Shown here: in pieces, positions 45,800 to 57,289 of the stretch | Layout: every line of letters begins with the position of its first letter | Position numbering within the stretch: the stretch's first letter is position 1 | Origin: Saksenaea vasiformis B4078 | Taxonomy: Eukaryota > Mucoromycota > Mucoromycetes > Mucorales > Saksenaeaceae | NCBI GenBank assembly: GCA_000697055.1 | Contig: JNDT01001846.1 | Location: 1-64,000, forward strand | DNA length: 64,000 nt | Reading direction: 5' to 3' | Notes under the pieces: model-generated | The model's database searches: none | The model's input: the letters and a program-made list of their open reading frames with translations, nothing else | Told to the model about the DNA's origin: nothing | Translations under genes and position numbers: made by a program

Positions 45800-48700
45800 T
45801 CAAATGGCCGCGGCCTTATCTGTGCGTAATAGTAATGCCATTCCGTCGCAAAATGCTTCCAGTTCCTCCGGGTTCTGCTCCGTAATCATTTTGCCGAATT
45901 CTTCAGTAGCACATACTCTGGGAAGATTACTGATAAGGGTTTTCAAGCACTCACGCAGTAAGATGTGAAACGGCCATGAGAGCAGCGCCATTCCTCCGCA
46001 GGGCTCCTTTTCGCTCCGACACCGGCGGTAGAGTAAAAGACATCCTTCTAAACAGCGATCAGACGAAGGTCCTTTCAGCGTGCGTAGTATCCAGCGTTCA
46101 CATAGTGCCCAGACAGCAGCACACGCGAACCTGTCTGATAAGTGAAGTAGATCAATAATGTCGTTCCATTGTGTTGATGGTGGAAAAATATGCGCATCCT
46201 CGCGTTCTGCACTGATCATACTCATGACGTGCAAAAGTAGTTTCAGATTGCGATGGCTGATATCTCCCAGAAGGATCGGACGATGGACGGATTCGCGATA
46301 GTTCCCACTAAGTAATGTTTCGAAGACGGGGGACTGTCGTGCCAATGAACTTGCAACGGCTGATAGAGGTATATCGGAGTCATTGGTTGTAAAAGATACT
46401 TTGAAATCGCCTTGTGCTACGTTCGGTTCTATATGTGTCCGTTGGGAGAGGATATCATTCTCGAATGCTTCAAATTGTTTTTCCCATCGTGATTGCATTT
46501 GTAGTGCGAGAGACATGATGACCTGTGCAGCAGCGTTCCGCCGACGAGATGTCACTTTTGCATGCAATTCCGGCTCGATATGGCGTCCTTCCTCCTGACT
46601 ATCGGCATCATATTCTAGTTCGTACACAATCATATGGCACAAGTTCCCAAAAATGGATTTCGAATAGACAATGTTCTCTCCATCGCTGTTAAGGCCAAGG
46701 AAGGTATCCCATTCGTCAATGTTTGGACAAGCGTAGCCAACTGCGACTGCGGTTAACTCGTGACATTTTACTGCATTATCGTCATCTTTGGTGAACTCGA
46801 ACAGCGTCTGAAAATCGTCGCGACGTTTGTGCATCAGTACATCACACAGAGATTGTCTCCAACGGGTCTGCGCATTGCTGAAAGGATAGGAAAGAAGCGG
46901 TTGGAAAAGTGTTGTCAGCGTGTCTGAAAGGATTAAGAGTTGCATGTTCTCTTTTGATGTGGTAATACGGACTAAACTTCGGAATAACGCGTCAATGCAA
47001 GGTCTTATGAATCGGTTGCCTAATGTTCTTGGCGTGTCTAAAATTGTTTGTACAGTTGTGTTATCGGCTTCGTCAGAAATGGGTATGGTGACAGTGCTTG
47101 GCGAGGGACATGTAGTATTACTATTACTATTTTCCTCTTTTTCCGGGTCCAGTAGCCCGTACTCAGCGTCTTGTAATACGAGACCCGTGCCTAAGAAATT
47201 ATCCGTCAAATGTATCAGCATTTCACACAGATGAGAAAGTGCTGTACTGTCTTGCAACATTTGCCGTACACATTCAGAGACCGTGGAGAGATGTTCCAAT
47301 GCCACCACAGCTTGTGTAATCACGTTAAAATTATCTTCCCAAAACGTCCGGATCGTTTCACGACTGTTTGATAGATGCGGCGGCCACAGGATAGAAAGCA
47401 CAAGCGAGATTAACGAAATCCAAGTCCCATCCAAACACAACGAAGTAGACCATCGTTGCAATGAGGTTTCATCGTACTGGAAAGCGCAAACCACTTGTAG
47501 ACAGTTGTAAACGACACTATCCCACGCTCGATTCGATGTATCAGCAGTGGCTTGAGAAGCATCCATCTTCCACCTCGTCTCTCTATGTTGGACTGCTTCC
47601 GAGAGAAGCTTTAGAATGATCGATAGGTATTCTTCTCGGATGGTAGATCGAACAACGGCGGTCCTCACAACGAGACATGCAATAAAGCGAGTAAAGAGGG
47701 CGTACAGTTCAAGTAACGATAGTGAATCTTCGAAAGAGGATAGACTCGGTATCACATCAATTGTGACAATACCAACCACACCAGACTCTAGAATCCTTTG
47801 ACAGGCTCGCGGATGCCTAGAGATAATCTCCAATGCAATCACTGAGCGCTTCGCTTTACAAACGTTCCATTGATACTGTGAAACGTCAATGGACTGATCC
47901 AGTGTCGCTATTCTTAAACCTTTTTCAGCATAGCTAATAGTCGGCTTCCATAGATAGTCATCCAATGTTGCAGATGCATTTGCGAGCTGGTCAACAGCGT
48001 CATCGTAACACAGAAAAAGAACAACAAGTCGTTGCAGCCGCTGTCGTAGTGCACACGTCGCCAGGATATTGTCTCTTTCCAAAACGGTAAGAAAGGCTTG
48101 TAGACAAAAGGCAAAACTCCTTGCAATGGATGGCATAAATGCAGCATCTGATAGCTGCACATGCTGAATAAAGCTGTCCAGCAGATTTACCAGTAAGCCT
48201 TCATTTTCTAACACGGTATGGCTAGTGAGTTCTCGAAAGCTGCGTTCCCCTACATCTGCGTAAGTTTTGATGGGTAACACAGTTCCGCTCCCGACCTGGA
48301 TAATATCTTCTTTCAGAACAGGTCGTGAGGCAAACACCACCATGAAGTTTGTAATATCACGCAGGATTTGATTGATATAGGCCTGCCGGTATGAATCTTT
48401 GGGCAACGATCGTGCAGTGTGATAGCAAATGCGGGAGAGCCTTGATAGATGTGTTGCTACCGCAGTTGAACCATCATCGCTATTTTTCGACATGGATTCA
48501 GTAGGTCGATCGACATGCTCTTTCCGGGTGCAAGTACTGTTGAGGAAATGCTGCATTTCCGTCACGATGACAGGTTGCCATGTTTTTCTAGATTCTAACG
48601 AGGCCACTCGGTCTACCAACGTTTGCGAAATACTTGTACATTTTGCAACAATGGCTGATAGAGAGTACATCAACTTGTCGATCTTTCGCGTCCGCGTTTC

Positions 48701-49564
48701 TTCTTGTTGATACAGAGAACATACCCCATGCCAAGCTTGGATCACTGTAGCTGCATCTTCTGATTCAGCAAAGCTTTCTAGTTTTCTCCGTACGTTTACA
48801 TCTTTATCTCGTTTCATAAGTGCTTCAAGCAAAAGACATGCCCGTGCGCATTGATCCAGATCAGCATTATCATTTGGTGGTTGATCGTGGCACATGAATC
48901 GTGAGGTGATATCTGGTATTTCTCTCAACATCTTTGCCAGTATCACAAACGCATCATCATTGACAAGATCTTGTGCAAAAAACTGGCCCTTGGCTGTCAA
49001 TGCTCGTAGACAGTAGCCTCTACCAGAGCCACGGAGCTCGTCAGCCCACTTCAAGATGTAGAACAGTCCACGCTGGCGTCTGATATCGTTAAGCAAGGAA
49101 GTCACTGCAACGTTTCCGTCTTCGTTGATGCGTGCTGCACGTTCGAGTAGGTCAGACATGAATTTTACGCTGGCTAGGATAGTGTCCATGTCGATCGCGC
49201 TAACTTGGTCGGTCATGGCGAAGTTATTAGCGAGCAACTGCATGACAAGTCGTACACAAGGTTTCAGTGACGGTATTGTCAGCACATTGCTCGGGGAATG
49301 ACAGTTATGAGTGATGATATAGTCCAAGCAACGCACCAGTCTGCGCATGGGCCATCGTTCTGTTGGGTTTTTCGCGTAACCCAGTAAGCGTCGCAGTGTC
49401 TCGTCGACATCAGAAATGGTTGCTGTTCGTAAGGCATGTTGACCAGTCGAACCTGCGGATGAGGTGGGATCTCGTAGTGCGGCATACACTGCACTCAAGC
49501 TCAACTTTTGGTGGCGCATTGATAAAGGAGGCAAACATGTGACGGCAGGATCCAAGTTGGTCAA
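45800..49564 (-). CDS. Large helical-repeat protein with C-terminal BTB domain
   Basis: A single uninterrupted frame of 1254 aa, unusual next to multi-intron neighbours. Residues about 1-1000 are leucine-rich and helical with no transmembrane segments, best read as an ARM/HEAT-like solenoid (for example LEALMKRDKDVNVRRKLESFAESEDAATVIQAWHG split by short loops). Residues about 1050-1165 form a BTB/POZ fold: DFKVSF, LARQSPVFETLLSGNYRES, ILLGDISHRNLKLLLHVM, and LLHLSDRFACAAVWALCERWI. BTB domains dimerise and often recruit Cullin-3. The end is a short helical BACK-like tail. ARM-BTB pairs are known in plants and fungi; I cannot name this protein. The start at 49564 is the first ATG in frame. An E3-ligase substrate adaptor role is inference. 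Confidence 0.85.
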   Translation of the reverse strand: MTNLDPAVTCLPPLSMRHQKLSLSAVYAALRDPTSSAGSTGQHALRTATISDVDETLRRLLGYAKNPTERWPMRRLVRCLDYIITHNCHSPSNVLTIPSLKPCVRLVMQLLANNFAMTDQVSAIDMDTILASVKFMSDLLERAARINEDGNVAVTSLLNDIRRQRGLFYILKWADELRGSGRGYCLRALTAKGQFFAQDLVNDDAFVILAKMLREIPDITSRFMCHDQPPNDNADLDQCARACLLLEALMKRDKDVNVRRKLESFAESEDAATVIQAWHGVCSLYQQEETRTRKIDKLMYSLSAIVAKCTSISQTLVDRVASLESRKTWQPVIVTEMQHFLNSTCTRKEHVDRPTESMSKNSDDGSTAVATHLSRLSRICYHTARSLPKDSYRQAYINQILRDITNFMVVFASRPVLKEDIIQVGSGTVLPIKTYADVGERSFRELTSHTVLENEGLLVNLLDSFIQHVQLSDAAFMPSIARSFAFCLQAFLTVLERDNILATCALRQRLQRLVVLFLCYDDAVDQLANASATLDDYLWKPTISYAEKGLRIATLDQSIDVSQYQWNVCKAKRSVIALEIISRHPRACQRILESGVVGIVTIDVIPSLSSFEDSLSLLELYALFTRFIACLVVRTAVVRSTIREEYLSIILKLLSEAVQHRETRWKMDASQATADTSNRAWDSVVYNCLQVVCAFQYDETSLQRWSTSLCLDGTWISLISLVLSILWPPHLSNSRETIRTFWEDNFNVITQAVVALEHLSTVSECVRQMLQDSTALSHLCEMLIHLTDNFLGTGLVLQDAEYGLLDPEKEENSNSNTTCPSPSTVTIPISDEADNTTVQTILDTPRTLGNRFIRPCIDALFRSLVRITTSKENMQLLILSDTLTTLFQPLLSYPFSNAQTRWRQSLCDVLMHKRRDDFQTLFEFTKDDDNAVKCHELTAVAVGYACPNIDEWDTFLGLNSDGENIVYSKSIFGNLCHMIVYELEYDADSQEEGRHIEPELHAKVTSRRRNAAAQVIMSLALQMQSRWEKQFEAFENDILSQRTHIEPNVAQGDFKVSFTTNDSDIPLSAVASSLARQSPVFETLLSGNYRESVHRPILLGDISHRNLKLLLHVMSMISAEREDAHIFPPSTQWNDIIDLLHLSDRFACAAVWALCERWILRTLKGPSSDRCLEGCLLLYRRCRSEKEPCGGMALLSWPFHILLRECLKTLISNLPRVCATEEFGKMITEQNPEELEAFCDGMALLLRTDKAAAI

Positions 49565-50934
49565 TTGCTGTCACATCCATCGGTTTTAACGGACAGTTTC
49601 CTATCGGAGACCCAAGAAGTTGTCCGCTTAGGGAAATGTGTAGTGTACGTGATCACCGTTGAGTACTCAAATCAATAGTACATGATTCCACAGCAACTTG
49701 GATACATGGCCAATGCTGTGCTTTTGTTCGTATCATAACGTCTGTAGCGGGAGTAATAACAATCAAATGGTTTTTTCTTCTTTTACACTTAAAAAGAAAG
49801 CCCCAGCAATGTTTGGACAAACGTCTCGTACTTATCGATAAACGCCTTATCTAATCCATTATCGCCAGCAGAGTCAAGCGTTGAAATTCAAAAATTACAT
49901 TAAAAGCAGCCGTGAAAAAAGGAAGTGACCTTTGTACGCTTTCTTGACGACAGAAAACGGGTGATTTCGCGACAATTAAAAAAGATGCTTCGTAAATTAG
50001 AGGACTTTCCTTGTGATATGGTGTCGAATTATTTGGTGTTACTTGAAAAAAGAACTCTGCCTTTTGAATTATCTTTTTTATGCTGCTTTGTGGCCATTGG
50101 AAAAGTCTAGCTTCAAGTTAACTGATACTGTGATCTTTCCTCAGCGCCAATTGGACCCTTGATGATCGCAAGATTTATTTAGTGTAGCGTAATAAATAGT
50201 ATGCATAGGAACACAAGGAAAAGCACTGACATTTTTATCTTCATTCGACATGACAGCATTTACTTGTCGTTCAGTGAATATAGAATAGTAATTGATAAAT
50301 TCCATAGGATAGTGTCCTACTTTCTTGAGGTAGTCCATCGGATCATCTATCAAATACATCTTAGCATTGGACTGATGTAAAAAGAGACCACCTTTCCAGT
50401 TCAAAAGTTCATGTCATATGCAAGTAATCTCGTTATCATTAAAAAAGGTGTCGTCTGATCACCACATGTGGTCCTCGTACCTCACTACTCGGGTTCTAAG
50501 GGCTACTGCTCTCTTCTTTTCCCTAAGCAATTACACCCTGGAAGAAAATGCAGTATATCCCCTGGGATAGCAGTCCCTTGATGGATCCATCAGTATGAGC
50601 ATAATGAGCTGTGTCAGGAAAGTAGTTGTCACTGTTTCCCTTGTTTAGTGTAGGAGAACTCCCTTGGTGTTGATCATCAGGTATGCCTCGCCAGACTGCT
50701 TCTCTCTTTCTCCTGAATATACTACAAAAGAAAATAGGATGGCACCCTAATCAGGGCCATACGGAATTCTCTGGAACTCAGAGTGCCTAACGTTGCACCA
50801 AATCATGTCCGAAGGTCGGATTGCCATCATGGATCGATGGATTCATACGATCATGTCATTTATTTACTTTTTCCCTCTCTCGCTCTCTCTCCCTCTGTAC
50901 ATTCTAATTACCGTGAATTCAGAAAACGCGACAG
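49565..50934. other. Intergenic upstream of BTB gene / 3' of MCMBP gene
   Basis: About 1.4 kb with no gene recognised; short ORFs only (for example 49925-50110 and 50141-50404). Confidence 0.4.
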
Positions 50935-52981
50935 TTACACGACCTGATTTCGGTCGGTTTCCATTCGGTGTCTGCGTTTTACGTCGAGATTTCGTGCGTA
51001 TTCGTACATTTCTTTGCTTAAAACTTGCTCACCGAAAGACAAAGAAACTAATCGAGCCAAATCCATACGCAGCATTAAATCTTCTTGGGAAGTCATTGCG
51101 CTACCCTTTTCTGATGCTGCTTTCCGTTCATGAACGTAATCCTCTTGAATATACTAGAACAAACATGTCAACCCATTGAATCCTCTTTACAAACTACTTT
51201 TGTTTTAAGTACCTTGGAGACCTCTTCCGGAATTTCGTATCCGGAACGTCTTGCAAATTGTAAGTACATTCTGAAGAGATCAAGCGTTTCCTTTGGAGGG
51301 TGAGTCAAGTTCTTTGAATCTGCCTCCTCCAAGTCATAGCAAGGCTCCAATCGTACTGTGCAGTTATTCTAACGGAACGTCAGCTACCACATAACGGAAG
51401 CTACAGAAAACTTACAGGCAGCAGTGATTTTCTCGAAGAGAATGTCAGCACGCCAATATCAGTATCCAAATCAAAATGACTGTATGGGAAGAAATAGCTA
51501 AGTTTCTGACCCTGTATGACATTGGTCAGGGCCTGTACGTTGCGCACACCTGCATCTCATGAGTCAAGCACGTGTGGAAACCATTGTTTACCTTTCTTAC
51601 CTGTATCACCCAGTTTTCCTTCTGTTAGTACAGTTTCATCGATAAGAAGCGTGGTGCCTTTGGGAAGCTGAAGTAATCCGGCATGAAGATTTTCATCCAC
51701 GCTTCTTGGTGAGAATGGAATTTTGTTCAGTACATCTAACGTTAACGGAAGTTGTACGCAATGCGAAGTAAGATTTTGCAAAACAGAAGCTGCCAATTTG
51801 GTGTCTGGATTGTTCAATGTCAAATTCACATCTTGCGATTTGGTTGTTGTCGATGCCGTTGTAGTTGGGAAATTGTTGATGTTCAATGTAAATTGGCCGA
51901 TTTTCATGCCACCGTTGTTATTGGTCCTATAAGCGCATTTAGAAATACAACTTGGAAATTGTGTCACACACACACACACACACTTACACTCGAGCAATCA
52001 GTTGTAATAGGACAAATTCTGCGACTAGCTTGTCGCCTCTGAATGCATTCGCAAGATAATCAATCAATGCTGGGCGTATGTCGCGACATTGATGAGCTAC
52101 GTCGGACAATTCGTCTGATGTGAATGGCACATGTTCTAAAGTTTTATACGTGATAGCATGGAGTACTGGGACCTTTGACAGCGGCTCGAGATGTGCGTTG
52201 AATTCATCCGTTGGATCATGTATACCAAGTCCGCGTCCAATCACACCAATGACTTCGATTAACTGTCCCACCCTGACTGTCTCTTGAGCATCATAGAATT
52301 TAACGACAGCAGCGACGTGATCATGCTCCGGCAGGGGATATTTTTGGTTTACAGTTGCCGTCTTCTCGGTTTTCCCATCCATGTTCAGATGGCCAACAGC
52401 CGTGCTCAAATCTATACATAGTAACTCGCTTAGTGTTGTCTCACTCATTTAAGGTTTATGTGTACCAAAGACATCAGCACGATTTTTCAACCAGCTGGTT
52501 TCACCAGGAGGTGATACACAGTAGACCGCAGTTCTTTCGCCTAAATAATGATTTTCATCGGGATAGTCGCCCTGAAATAGTAACGATTTTAGAAAAATGT
52601 ACAAATGGGGAACGGAAAAATTTAGCTCACCTTCATTTCAACAGGATCATCCGTGAATCGATGACAGACGATTTTTTTGGTTCCCCTTTCATGGTTATCG
52701 TCGTGGTAGGCCGCTATAAATATTTCTTGTCCCAAACCGGTATCCTGAACCATACAGCGAAAACGTACAAGGGACTTTTCGGGAATATCGTGCACAGGAA
52801 CATGGTTGATGGAAGGAATCTATCACGTTTCCCAATGTTAATGGGAACAGAGGGAACACAGGTAGCTTCGTAGACATGCCTGATTTCTTTCGGCTGGATT
52901 GGCGAATAATTCGGAGAACTTTGGCGATGGGTCAAATTCAGAAGGAGCTGCAGCAGGATCTTGAATGTAGGATGCTACCAT
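50935..52981 (-). CDS. MCM-binding protein (MCMBP/ETG1-like)
   Basis: Binds MCM3-7, helps unload or recycle the replicative helicase and supports sister chromatid cohesion in the nucleus. Eight exons on the minus strand: 52981-52880, 52819-52631, 52571-52466, 52411-51988, 51926-51601, 51549-51416, 51368-51213, 51153-50935 (1656 nt, 551 aa). Family landmarks in order: IPSINHVPVHDIPEKSLVRFRCMVQD, TAVYCVSPPGETSWL, HDHVAAVVKFYD, the helical RPALIDYLANAFRGDKLVAEFVLLQLIARV, FTLNINNFP, LPLTLDVLN, LLQLPKGTTLLIDETVLTEGKLGDTG, and a C-terminal LMLRMDLARLVSLSFGEQVLSKEMY. Intron 1 (52820-52879) fits only with a GC donor. Intron 4 contains a CA/TG repeat. The in-frame TAA before the tempting ATG at 52448 lies inside intron 3. 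Confidence 0.9.
51964..51984 (-). repeat. CA/TG dinucleotide run in MCMBP intron 4
   Basis: About ten CA units directly after the donor site of the intron. Confidence 0.7.
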
Positions 52982-53237
52982 GGTGTCAACTTCTTCTTTG
53001 GCTCTTTATTTTTCTAAATGCTTCATACCAAACAGCTCGTGAATTAAGATGAAGGGATTGCTAATAACTTCGGAAACGGACATAACTTTTTGGGCACAAT
53101 AGCAGGATAAAAATGAGGGCAAAAGACAGCCCTAAAAATGATAAAAGCTGTCACGGTGTGGCTTCCTAAGTTCCCGCAGAGCCATAAAAGTAGGGCTTTT
53201 CCGCCTTTTCTTCGATCATGCTCTTTTGAGGAATAGC

Positions 53238-53449
53238 ATGTTATCCGTGACTTCGAGTATGTGGACTTCAAACTCCAGCAAAACGACTCTGAATGACGCT
53301 AGCTTCCTCCAGAACAAGACCCAAACAGGCTTAGCAGATATTTCCGTATCAGAGATCCTTCAAACGTACAAACATGATACCGATTTATTAAAGCATATCC
53401 TTATTGCCAAATCCGAGGAAGACAGAGTAAGAACTTTGTCAAAAAGAAA

Positions 53450-53488
<39 letters not shown>

Positions 53489-54479
53489 AAGGGAGAGACG
53501 TTTAACTGTCGACTTTCGTTTTTTAACAGCGACGTACGGCAGAGGAAATCCGGCGAGCAGAAGAAGCCAGACTACAAGCCAAGTATCTGGATATGGGAGT
53601 GAATAATAACAATGACAACCGTCGTTCAAGCGATCCACCGTTGACTTTGGACGATGTGATAAGCGAGTCGTTTGGTAAAGCAAAAAAGAAAAAAAAGTTC
53701 CCCCTTTTTTTTTCTCCTCAGTGTTTTCTTAACCATTGATCATAGGATCACTTGGCGTTTCAAATGAAGTGATACCAGATTGGATGTCTATGCCAGCTGC
53801 AGCAGTGTCTTCGTTCGATCCTCAACTAAATACCCCTCCTTCGCCTTCCTCCGTTCTTCTGCAACCATCGTCACCTTACACGTCGTTCGAAGTACCATTC
53901 GCCGACTTATCAATCTCCGCTTCCTCATCACCTGAACCTTCGGACAACCGTCAACAAACAGCGCAATCGCCTTCCTTGACACCTCCAGTGCCTCGTGAAC
54001 GTGCTTGTAAGCGTACATTATCTCGAACCCGCTCTCAACGAAGACCTGGGATGAATGGAAAATCATCCAAAAAGAATAGGTCACAACCACCTCAGGCACC
54101 TCCGCCACAGCAAATGGGGAACGAGCCGGGGACGCAGGAAAAACCACTTGATCATGACACAGTGATGGAAGCACTTCGAGCAAAAATCCGCCGATCTACA
54201 CCATCCCAACAACAACCACCACCACAACCACAGCAACAACAACAACAACGATCACAGCCAAGTGAGTCTGAAAAAGAGGAAAAAACAACAACGCCACCAG
54301 ATCAAGCAGCCAATGTGTCACCTTCAGGTGTATTCTTAGTCGATCTTAAAGAACAGTGCAAGGCATTTCCACCACCCCGGCGGGTAGCAGTGACACGTCG
54401 TGCACGCCCTTTTGCATCTGCTTATAGCCACGTTGAAAAATCGAAAGACAATGCATCAACAAAAGCCTCTCGGCAATAG
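53238..54479 (+). CDS. Low-complexity hypothetical protein
   Basis: Three exons: 53238-53426, 53530-53674, 53746-54479 (1068 nt, 355 aa). The first exon is Ser/Thr-rich with a short helix (ISVSEILQTYKHDTDLLKHIL); the second has a charged coiled-coil-like stretch (RRTAEEIRRAEEARLQAKYLD). The long third exon is Pro/Ser-rich with a basic patch (RERACKRTLSRTRSQRR), a conserved-looking DHDTVMEALRAKIRRS helix, a Gln/Pro run, and a tail with SGVFLVDLKEQC. Intron 1 contains a GA microsatellite, which would be translated if intron 1 were retained. I do not recognise the family. The basic, disordered composition would suit a nuclear regulatory protein, but that is a guess. Both junctions keep frame. 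Confidence 0.7.
53452..53482 (+). repeat. GA microsatellite in intron
   Basis: About 14 GA units inside intron 1 of the hypothetical gene. Confidence 0.8.
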
Positions 54480-54489
54480 TGATCCTTTT

Positions 54490-54504
54490 TATATATATAC
54501 ATTT

Positions 54505-54538
<34 letters not shown>

Positions 54539-54542
54539 ATAC
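54490..54542. repeat. TA microsatellite
   Basis: TATATATACATTTATATATATGTATATG followed by a longer TA run, directly after the stop of the hypothetical gene, probably in its 3' UTR. Confidence 0.8.
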
Positions 54543-54962
54543 ACCATTCGTATACACACTCCTACCGTTCTATTTATTTCTGCACCTTCCTTTTTGTTAT
54601 TCCCTTTTGCGACTCTCTGTATCCATGGTAAAAACGAAAAAAAAAATCATTTGAATGACCGAAAAAGAAAAAAGGATTTTTCTTTTTCCCAGTTGGGGTG
54701 ACAAGAACCAAAGCTTTTACCTGAGCAATTGTGCATTTTCTCAATTCAATTGCATCAAAAGTTCCCTTGTTCATGATGTTCTAAGAAAAAAAGGAACTAC
54801 TTTTCGATTGGTTTTCACTTTTCAACTTTGCCAATGCCTGATCTAGAGGGCGGACCAACAAAACGCCGTCCCGAATTGCGACAGCGATGAGTTGCTTTAA
54901 AGTCACATCTTGATGCAGAGATATCTCAGCTCGGGTTGTAAGTCTTTGGCTTTATTCACACT
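54543..54962. other. Intergenic, MTHFR promoter
   Basis: A- and T-rich spacer. No gene recognised. Confidence 0.4.
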
Positions 54963-57210
54963 ATGAAAATTGTGGACAAGATAAAGCAAGCACAAGCGAA
55001 TAACGAACTATGTTATTCTTTTGAGTATTTTCCACCAAAGACTGAACTCGTAGGTTTAACTCGTATCACAAGGGGTTCCGTCATTCATTTTGCAACTTCA
55101 GGGTTTAGCCAATCTGTTCGATCGTATGGCGCGCATGGCCCTGCTAAAGCCAACCTTTGTATCTTGCACATGGGGCGCAGGAGGCTCTACCCATGAACGT
55201 TCGTTAGAACTCTGTTCGACGGCGCAAAACGTCTATGGCCTGGAAACTTTAATGCACTTAACCTGTACAAATATGGAAAAGGAAAAGCTGGACCAGGCGC
55301 TCAAGGTACGCATTTCTTTTTTTTTTTTTCTCTGCATGGTGCCAGGCTTATCATGGATTAGGCTGCGAAAGAGGCCGGAATTCAGAATATTTTGGCGCTT
55401 CGAGGCGATCCCCCTCGTGGGCAAGAAAGCTGGATACCCGTTGATGATCGATTTGTTCATGCCATTGATCTTGTCAAATACATCCGAGAACAGTATGATG
55501 ATTATTTCTGTATCGGCGTAGCGGGCTACCCCGAAGGTCATTTGGACTCTCCCGACATGGCCACGGATATCCAGTACCTGAAGGAAAAAGTCGACGCTGG
55601 AGCCGACTTTATCGTGTCTCAGTTATTTTACTGTACAGATGCTTTTCAATCATGGTCAACAAAGTGTCGTGAGAGTGGTAAGCTATCGGAACGTGGGCGT
55701 TTAGGAGGACTCAATGTGTGTGCTGGTAGGAATTCATGTACCCATCGTACCCGGCATTATGCCAATTCCAACCTATCAAAGTTTCCGTCGTATGCTTAAT
55801 CTATGCAAAGTGAAAGTTCCAAAAAGAGTTCTTGAAGATTTGGAATTGATCAAGGTAAAAAAAGAAAGTGGAGATGCTGCAAAGAGAGGGAAAGAGAAAG
55901 AGAATATTTTTGCTGATACACCCAAAACAAGGCCGATGATCAAAAAGTAAAGGATTATGGTGTCAAATTGGCGGTGGAGATGATATCCAACATGTTCAAA
56001 GAGCAAAATATCTGTGCTTTTCATATTTCGACCCTCAATTTAGAACGATCAACAAAACTGATTCTACAAGCACTTGATCTCATACCGCAAGAAGAAAAGG
56101 TCATTCCAGAAAATGTAAGTTCTGTGGCTGGCTAAGACGATGTCTCATATATATGAATAGCTATCACTTTGGAATACGATTCATAATCCTAATTCGGTGG
56201 AAAACTGGGATGAATTTCCGAACGGTCGATATGGTGATGCACGATCACCAGGTAAAGAGGACAAGAAAAGATACAAGATAGAATGGCTAACTTCTTTGTT
56301 CAAAGCGTTTGGAGAAACGACATATGGTCAAAACCAGCTCTTGGCAGTAAGGTTTAACACAGTATGGCAACAGGCTGAGGAAGGGATTTAATAGACATCG
56401 GAAGCCACCCGGAAATGGGGTCATCCGACGATAATAGAGGACGTTACCCAACTTTTTGTAAAATATATTTTGGGTCAGATAGACAACTTACCATGGTGTG
56501 AGGAAGCATTGCAGACAGAAACAGATACCATTCGACAGCAGTTGGCGACCTTGAATCGTCGTGGGTTCTGGACAATCAGTTCCCAACCAGCTGTAAATGG
56601 AGTTCCGAGTCAAGACCCAGTGTATGGATGGGGTCCGGCTGGTGGCTATGTATATCAAAAAGTAAGCAACATGTTGATTAATCCGATGAATGCTTCATGA
56701 AACATTAGGCGTTTATTGAATTCTTTGTGTCCGACCATCAACTCCGTGAACTGCTAGAAACATTTAAAAGTGAGCAGTGTATCACATATTACGCTGCAAA
56801 CCGCAAAGTAGGTTAGCCCCTGCTGTGGCGTAAAAAAAAAAAATTGATAGCAGCTTTAATTTTTTTTCTTTTTTTTATAGGGCGAATTTTTGACCAATGT
56901 GCAAGATTCAGAGTCCCAAAATGCAGTGACCTGGGGAGTTTTTCCAGGGAAGGAAATTGTTCAGCCTACCATCATTGAAAAAGCCAATTTTGAAGCGTGG
57001 AAGGTAAAGCGATTAAGAGTAAATGCTTAGAGGTAACATTATTTGCAGGATGAAGCATATGCACTATGGACTGATTGGGAGCACCAGTACAAACGAGGAA
57101 GCGAGACGGCTAACTTGTTGAAAACGATTGGCGACCAGTACTGGTTGGTCAATGTTGTACACAACGATTTTCAGCAACCAAATGGGTTGTTTGATATCAT
57201 CCTCTCTTAA
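54963..57210 (+). CDS. Methylenetetrahydrofolate reductase
   Basis: FAD enzyme that reduces 5,10-methylene-THF to 5-methyl-THF for methionine synthesis. Ten exons: 54963-55049, 55102-55305, 55362-55677, 55730-55854, 55932-56114, 56161-56346, 56395-56661, 56709-56807, 56881-57003, 57049-57210 (1752 nt, 583 aa). The catalytic TIM barrel shows [10 protein letters not shown] (catalytic Glu), [41 protein letters not shown], and PIVPGIMPI. The C-terminal regulatory domain follows ([66 protein letters not shown]). Fungi usually have two isoforms (Met12, Met13 types); I cannot assign which from sequence alone. It converges on the HMG-box gene, whose stop is only 79 bases away. Confidence 0.95.
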
Positions 57211-57289
57211 GCCTAGCTTTTCTTTTTTTTATTGTGTTGTGCAGTAAGAATGTGTAGAACGACGACAACTACTACATTTTTTTTGTCTT

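Noticed and set aside
45426..45968. 180-codon plus-strand ORF 3' of eS27
   Set aside because: Its second half is antisense to the BTB gene, and the first half has no family or splice support.
51984..52448. Separate gene start at the ATG at 52448 on the minus strand
   Set aside because: Upstream exons encode the N-terminal part of the MCM-binding protein in frame once intron 3 is removed; the ATG lies inside that intron.
53360..53606. Arg-Glu dipeptide repeat protein (RERERE) from the GA microsatellite
   Set aside because: The GA run lies within a GTAAGA...AACAG intron; reading through it leads to a stop and loses the downstream exons.
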